DNA of 5,163 bases from CSBr16-57R1 sp041163265 (lineage in GTDB: Bacteria; Actinomycetota; Nitriliruptoria; Nitriliruptorales; Nitriliruptoraceae), in contig JBEARL010000085.1 in assembly GCA_041163265.1 (NCBI GenBank), forward strand, positions 1 to 5,163, read 5' to 3'. The notes under the pieces were generated by a model. That model had not been told where the DNA came from, did not search any database, and saw only the letters and a list, made by a program, of their open reading frames with translations. Made by a program: the position numbers and the translations under genes. Every line of letters begins with the position of its first letter. The stretch's first letter is position 1. Below, piece after piece: positions 4,993-5,163 of the stretch.

Positions 4993-5163
4993 ATGGGTGA
5001 CACGAGGGCACTGTTCGACCACCTGACCTCCCGCAAGGAGGGGCACTGGGAGGGCATCAACTTCATCGCCGGCGAGGAGCTGGACGACGTGAGAATGCGG
5101 ACCCTCCTGTCCCTGCCCACGCGGATGGTCGGCTGGGACACGAGCCCGATGGATGACCTGTTC
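4993..5163 (+). CDS. Unrecognised protein, 3' truncated by window edge
   Basis: 57 codons are visible from ATG 4993 to the window end, with no stop. The start is supported by AGGAGG 10 nt upstream. The visible part is soluble and acidic, with no signal peptide or membrane helix; it begins MGDTRALFDHL and includes a W-x-x-x-N-F-I segment at residues 19-25 and an LLSLPTRMVGWDT stretch. I do not recognise a family. Arg5 is AGG and Arg34 is AGA, the codons read by the two tRNAs just upstream; arginines 14, 36 and 44 are CGN. It probably belongs to the same genome as the AAA fragment and tRNAs, perhaps a phage, and may be co-transcribed with them. Confidence 0.75.
   Translation, partial: MGDTRALFDHLTSRKEGHWEGINFIAGEELDDVRMRTLLSLPTRMVGWDTSPMDDLF

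Overview
The window is two pieces of DNA of apparently different origin, joined near position 4215-4245. Positions 1 to about 4238 look like ordinary chromosome of a very GC-rich bacterium, most likely an actinobacterium. The order prmC - glyA - wecA/tagO-type transferase - atpZ - atpI - atpB fits the region upstream of the F1Fo ATP synthase operon in that phylum. A Thermoleophilia-like lineage is possible but is only an inference. Codons end almost always in G or C, serine is mostly TCG, and every arginine codon I read here is CGN. All genes are on the + strand and closely packed: 38 nt between prmC and glyA, 1 nt between glyA and the transferase, 45 nt before atpZ, a 4-nt GTGA overlap between atpZ and atpI, and 3 nt before atpB. 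This suggests one co-transcribed unit.

The genes cover release-factor methylation (prmC, 5' end outside the window), one-carbon and glycine metabolism (glyA), the first membrane step of a cell-surface glycan (polyprenyl-phosphate sugar-1-phosphate transferase), two small assembly-type ATP synthase accessory proteins, and the start of ATP synthase subunit a.

After about 90 codons, atpB changes in frame into the C-terminal part of a MoxR-like (dynein-related) AAA+ ATPase that lacks its Walker motifs. Codon use changes too (more TCC serine and AAG lysine). The AAA part ends at 4760 and is followed by two tandem arginine tRNA genes, anticodons TCT and CCT, and then by the start of an unrecognised gene with a strong ribosome binding site. 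That gene uses both AGG and AGA in its first 34 codons, the codons these tRNAs read. The right part looks like a large-phage or other mobile-element genome rather than more of the ATP synthase operon.

The simplest reading is a chimeric join: assembly error, or illegitimate recombination at a short shared sequence. The peptide at the seam (VIDFIRQN) fits both AtpB and the AAA family. I do not see convincing evidence of a new biological system. The notable items are this seam and the match between the tRNAs and codon use on the right side.
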